A stretch of 64,000 nt of DNA from Symbiodinium natans. Its lineage: Eukaryota > Sar > Dinophyceae > Suessiales > Symbiodiniaceae. The position numbers were made by a program, and so were the translations under genes. The stretch covers positions 62,001 to 126,000 of the forward strand of contig CAJNDS010000466.1 of NCBI GenBank assembly GCA_905221605.1, written 5' to 3'. Below the pieces are notes generated by a model. It was not told where the DNA came from. It searched no databases and saw nothing but the letters and a program-made list of their open reading frames with translations. The stretch's first letter is position 1, and the number at the start of each line of letters is the position of its first letter. Positions 61,101 to 64,000 of the stretch are shown here, one piece after another.

Positions 61101-62175
61101 TGGGCCCAAAAATGGCTTCTAAACTTGGGTTCCAATTTGAGGCTCCAAAACCTGGGTGGTCTTGTATGTTCACACAGGAAATCCAAAATCTAGGGCCCGT
61201 TTTCGGTGCCCAGAATTAAGCTGATTTTGGAACCCATTTGAGCTTAATAACAATTGAAATCAACTTACAGACAAACAAGATTTTTCCTATTTGATACTGT
61301 TTGCATCAACACTCAAGAAAACAAAAAGAACGCCGTCGATACGCGTGTTCTTGGCTTTGCTAAACTTGTCTTTGGCTGGCATTCAAGACAAAACACTCTT
61401 GCATTGTTCGCGTGCGATCTTTCTCGCACTGTGGAGGTCACTTCGGCTTCCCTACCTTTTGGAGTTGATTTCTTGTCCTCTTTTTGTGTCTTCAAGACAT
61501 GCACCCGCAAACCAACCCACTTTGCAACCACAAATCACTCAGAAAAACAGCCGAAACCACAGAATGCACATTCTTATGGATCTCTTAAGTTCCGATTGCA
61601 ATTTTTTCACTGTCTTTCTGGTCAATCGACAGCTGACCGAGCTGACAGCCAAAACACTTGCTGAACGATCTGTTTGTGTTTTGGCTCAGGGCGGTTTCTT
61701 AAAACTCTCTCTTTCTAAAGCTTGCAACTCAACCAAAAGATTAAAGAAAACATTAAGCAAAAAGCAAGAGAAAAAATCTGTTTAGACGGGCAAAGGCAAT
61801 TTGAACTGAAAAAAAAGTGCATGAATCTGCTGCCAAGTCTGAAGAAAGTTGTCTCTAAGTTTCATGACTCTGGCTTCTTTCCAGTGTTTTCTTCTCCAAA
61901 GATCAAAAAAGAAAAACCAATGTTTTTGCAGTTCTTGCAACATAAAAAAAAACAATCACACCAACCCCTCTTCTCATTCATGGCCAGAACAACTTGAGAG
62001 TCGCCCAGCCTCGATTTCCATTCCATTCGAATTTTTTGACAAAGCTTCGATTGCGTTCTCTTGTCTTTGATTTGCTAAAATGGCCAAACAGAAATTTAAG
62101 GCACACTGAAATTTGACAGAAGATTGAGCCGAAGAAATTCTGCATTCTTTCACTCAATTCTTTCTTGCGTGTTGC
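58176..62175. repeat. Three tandem copies of a 1.5-1.7 kb unit
   Basis: The shared anchor ACTGTGGAGGTCACTTCGGC is at 58,176, 59,890 and 61,428, giving periods of 1,714 and 1,538 bp. Copy 1 lacks the leading segment seen in copies 2 and 3 (GTTTGCATCAACACT..., about 59,760 and 61,297). The period difference comes mainly from a deletion of roughly 160 bp in copy 2 at about 60,569, relative to 58,862-59,020 in copy 1. Copy 3 breaks off at about 62,175. Copies differ by scattered substitutions and small indels. Frames inside are interrupted differently in each copy, so the unit does not look protein-coding. Confidence 0.9.
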
Positions 62176-62181
62176 AACAAA

Positions 62182-62212
62182 ACGCCGCGCCGCCCGCAGG
62201 GCGGCGCGGCGT
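62182..62212. repeat. Perfect 14-bp GC-rich hairpin at the end of the tandem array
   Basis: Arm ACGCCGCGCCGCCC (62,182-62,195), loop GCA, then its exact complement (62,199-62,212). It begins within ten bases of where copy 3 of the long repeat stops matching copy 1. 62,213-62,579 is GC-rich and holds no identified gene. Confidence 0.8.
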
Positions 62213-62579
62213 CAGCCGCGCCGCTCGAGGCGCCGCGACCTTTTTAAGGGGCCTCGCAGCAAGAGCGGTCCGCCTTGAGGCGTCACGTCTTTCAAAGGAG
62301 GCGTACGCAGCCTAACAAACCGGCACCCACAGTCCGCAAGTGGAAATGCGGCCACCAACACGCCGCTCCAAGGCAGCAATTCCAGGCCACGCCGCTCGAT
62401 GTGTTACACCCTTAAAAGAAGCTTGTCCCCTGGCCTAGCAAACCCACCCATCAAGCTGACAAGCCACCCAAAACTGTGTCTACGGAAACACAAGGCAACA
62501 CAAGACCAAACTGCCAAACAACCACGTTGAAAACGAAGCCTTGATCTAAACCGATCTGACTTGGATTCCACCTACAGCC

Positions 62580-63110
62580 TCACCATGCACCGGAATCGAC
62601 TCCAAAAACGCACGGCTCTTTTTGTACGCGCAAAACTCTGGCAAACCTTTCCCTTTCCAAAACTAGCCAAGCTTGCCCACGTTTACGGAGCCAACGAGCA
62701 CGCTCAAGCTTGCGCATTAAAGCATCCGTAAAGGAAAACAATGCAAAACTGAAAGGTGCGCACTTGCTCATGAAGTTGTGTCTCCATTGCCTAAGCCGTA
62801 GCAGGAGAAGGCCCTGTGGTGTTGATGGGACGCTTGCCGACCTCTCTTCGAAAGGTTGCAAAGAACCCATCCAACTTTTGGGTGCCCCCAACCCTGATCT
62901 CTCCACCCATTGTCGCCCATCAAAGATCTTGAACTTTCGATGAACTCTAGGTGGGGCGGCTTGTGTCGCCTCCACAGGACCACTGCACAGCACATCGCTT
63001 TGTTCTTGCATGAATTCCAGGCGTTGGTAACGCACAGTTTCCTGCAATGCCAAGCGATCGATCCGAATTGCTGGATGGAGAGCCTTTTGTTGGCATTTAA
63101 GGCTCATCAA
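62580..63110 (-). CDS. Hypothetical protein exon, 176 codons
   Basis: A minus-strand frame with protein-like text: AIRIDRLALQETVRYQRLEF, VHRKFKIFDGRQWVERSGLG, LLLLRLRQWRHNFMSKCAPF and RKLERARWLRKRGQAWLVLE. It is basic overall and contains no known motif. It could be one exon of a gene extending upstream (63.1-63.4 kb), where frames are shorter. No family is recognised. Confidence 0.35.
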   Translation of the reverse strand: MMSLKCQQKALHPAIRIDRLALQETVRYQRLEFMQEQSDVLCSGPVEATQAAPPRVHRKFKIFDGRQWVERSGLGAPKSWMGSLQPFEERSASVPSTPQGLLLLRLRQWRHNFMSKCAPFSFALFSFTDALMRKLERARWLRKRGQAWLVLERERFARVLRVQKEPCVFGVDSGAW

Positions 63111-63454
63111 AGGGGCCTTCTGGGCGCTCGGCTGGTCTGGCCATTGTGCTGGGGTTTCCGACGGGGAGAAACGTCACCGATCACGTGTTCTTGGCATAGC
63201 ATTGGGTGCACCGCAACGCCCCATGGTGGTTGGCCAGTGGGCTTCTTGATCAACATCCAGAGCAAGAGCAAACAAGAATGGGCAGACATCGCGGCGCATC
63301 TGACACAGGTATCGCGTGGGTGATGTGGGCTGTGCTGGCATCTGCAACTGTCTGTGGCAGCATGCATGCACTACAGCTGTCTCAGGCAAAGATGCATGCG
63401 GCCGCCAGCCCAAGTGATCAGCTAGAAGTTGGCATTGATCCTGCAGTGCCAACG

Positions 63455-64000
63455 TGTCGAGGGGGGAGGAGGGGGGTGGGGGGGGGGTGTGGGGGGGGGG
63501 GTGGAAGGGGGGGTGGGTGGGGGGGGGGTGGGTTCCACCCCATTGAGGTTGAGGATAAGGATTTTGGGCTTGGACACCTGAGCGCCCTTGGATTCCGCTA
63601 TGGGGGCCTTCCCGAAGTGCCCGGGGGAGGGGGAGTGGGGTGGGGGGGCTGGGGGGGGGGTGAGGGCTTGAGGATAAACCTGGCCCTCATTCAGGTTGAT
63701 GAAGACCTGGCCCCCATTCAGGTTGAGGATAAGCAATCGTGGCGGCTGCACTCCGTTCAGGTTGAGGATAAGCACCTGGCCCCCATGGCCCCCATTCAGG
63801 TTGAGGATAAGCAAGCGTGGCGCTTCACCCCGTTCAGGTTGAGGATAAGCACCTGGGCCCCATTCAGGTTGAGGATAAGCAATCGTGGCGGCTGCACCCC
63901 ATTCAGGTTGAGGACAAGCACCTGGCCCCCATGGCCCCCATTCAGGTTGAGGATAAGCAAGCGTGGCGGCTGCCATGCAGGTTGAGGACAAGCACGTGGC
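63455..64000. repeat. G-rich tract and TTCAGGTTGAGGATAAG minisatellite
   Basis: 63,460-63,535 and 63,620-63,662 are G-rich with runs of 7-10 G. From about 63,540 to the window end, CATTCAGGTTGAGGATAAGC-type units recur at least ten times with spacers of several lengths (GTGGCGGCTGCACCC, ACCTGGCCCC). The array continues beyond the window. Frames of both strands give repeats such as LILNLNG or YPQPEWG. Confidence 0.85.

Noticed and set aside
58146-61785. Similar 88-164 codon frames in each long repeat copy
   Set aside because: Frames start and stop differently in each copy and indels shift them, so selection for a protein is not visible.
63206-63985. 259-codon plus-strand and 189-codon minus-strand frames
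   Set aside because: Both are translations of the G-rich tract and the GGTTGAGGATAAG minisatellite.
1-64000. CRISPR array, rRNA, tRNA or dinoflagellate spliced-leader sequence
   Set aside because: None seen on reading both strands. Tandem repeats here have no unique spacers, and TTGGCTCA matches near 58,434 and 61,682 lack the rest of the leader.

Overview
The window joins two very different kinds of DNA. Bases 1 to about 13,600 are AT-rich, almost intergenic-free and intronless. They look like a Polinton / Polinton-like virus (PLV) element: a double-jelly-roll major capsid protein, a probable penton (minor capsid) protein, a lipase-like virion enzyme, a fibre-like protein, a retroviral-type (RVE) integrase, two GIY-YIG nucleases and a 1,331-residue replication protein. 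From about 13,800 to 64,000 the DNA is GC-richer, repeat-laden eukaryotic sequence with intron-split genes.

The host is most likely a dinoflagellate. Introns that can be deduced from protein homology use GC, GA and GT donors, usually with a G right after the AG acceptor. Scattered TTTAGGG-type (plant/dinoflagellate) telomere-like repeats, many mini- and microsatellites and long poly-G/poly-C runs fit this. The assignment is an inference; no rRNA or spliced leader was found to confirm it.

Element layout (left end lies outside the window): partial fibre-like gene (-), interrupted GIY-YIG nuclease (-), major capsid protein (-), small ORF (-), lipase (-), a 40-bp divergent promoter, penton-like protein (+), four accessory or virion genes (+), a 20-bp tandem repeat between convergent genes, the DNA polymerase-helicase fusion (-), small ORF (+), integrase (+), second GIY-YIG gene (+), a Cys-containing ORF (+) and a strong AT hairpin at the right edge. 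A 16-bp upstream element recurs at nearly fixed distance from several start codons. The usual FtsK/HerA packaging ATPase and maturation protease are not present and may lie to the left.

Host genes identified with reasonable confidence: an HNH-like coiled-coil gene (13,977-15,414, -); a NhaD-type Na+/H+ antiporter spread over at least 14 exons (25,757-30,856, -), with an unrelated open frame in one intron; a magnesium-dependent phosphatase-1 (MDP-1) HAD phosphatase in two exons (31,198-32,123, -); an intronless Cof-like HAD phosphatase with a C-terminal membrane anchor (47,538-48,602, -); and an intronless endonuclease III (52,544-53,473, -). Several other stretches show exon-like coding fragments, mostly on the minus strand, that I could not identify. 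The right end holds a 10-bp/8-bp palindromic AT satellite (57.2-58.0 kb), three tandem copies of a 1.5-1.7 kb unit (58.2-62.2 kb), a GC-rich perfect hairpin and a G-rich minisatellite.
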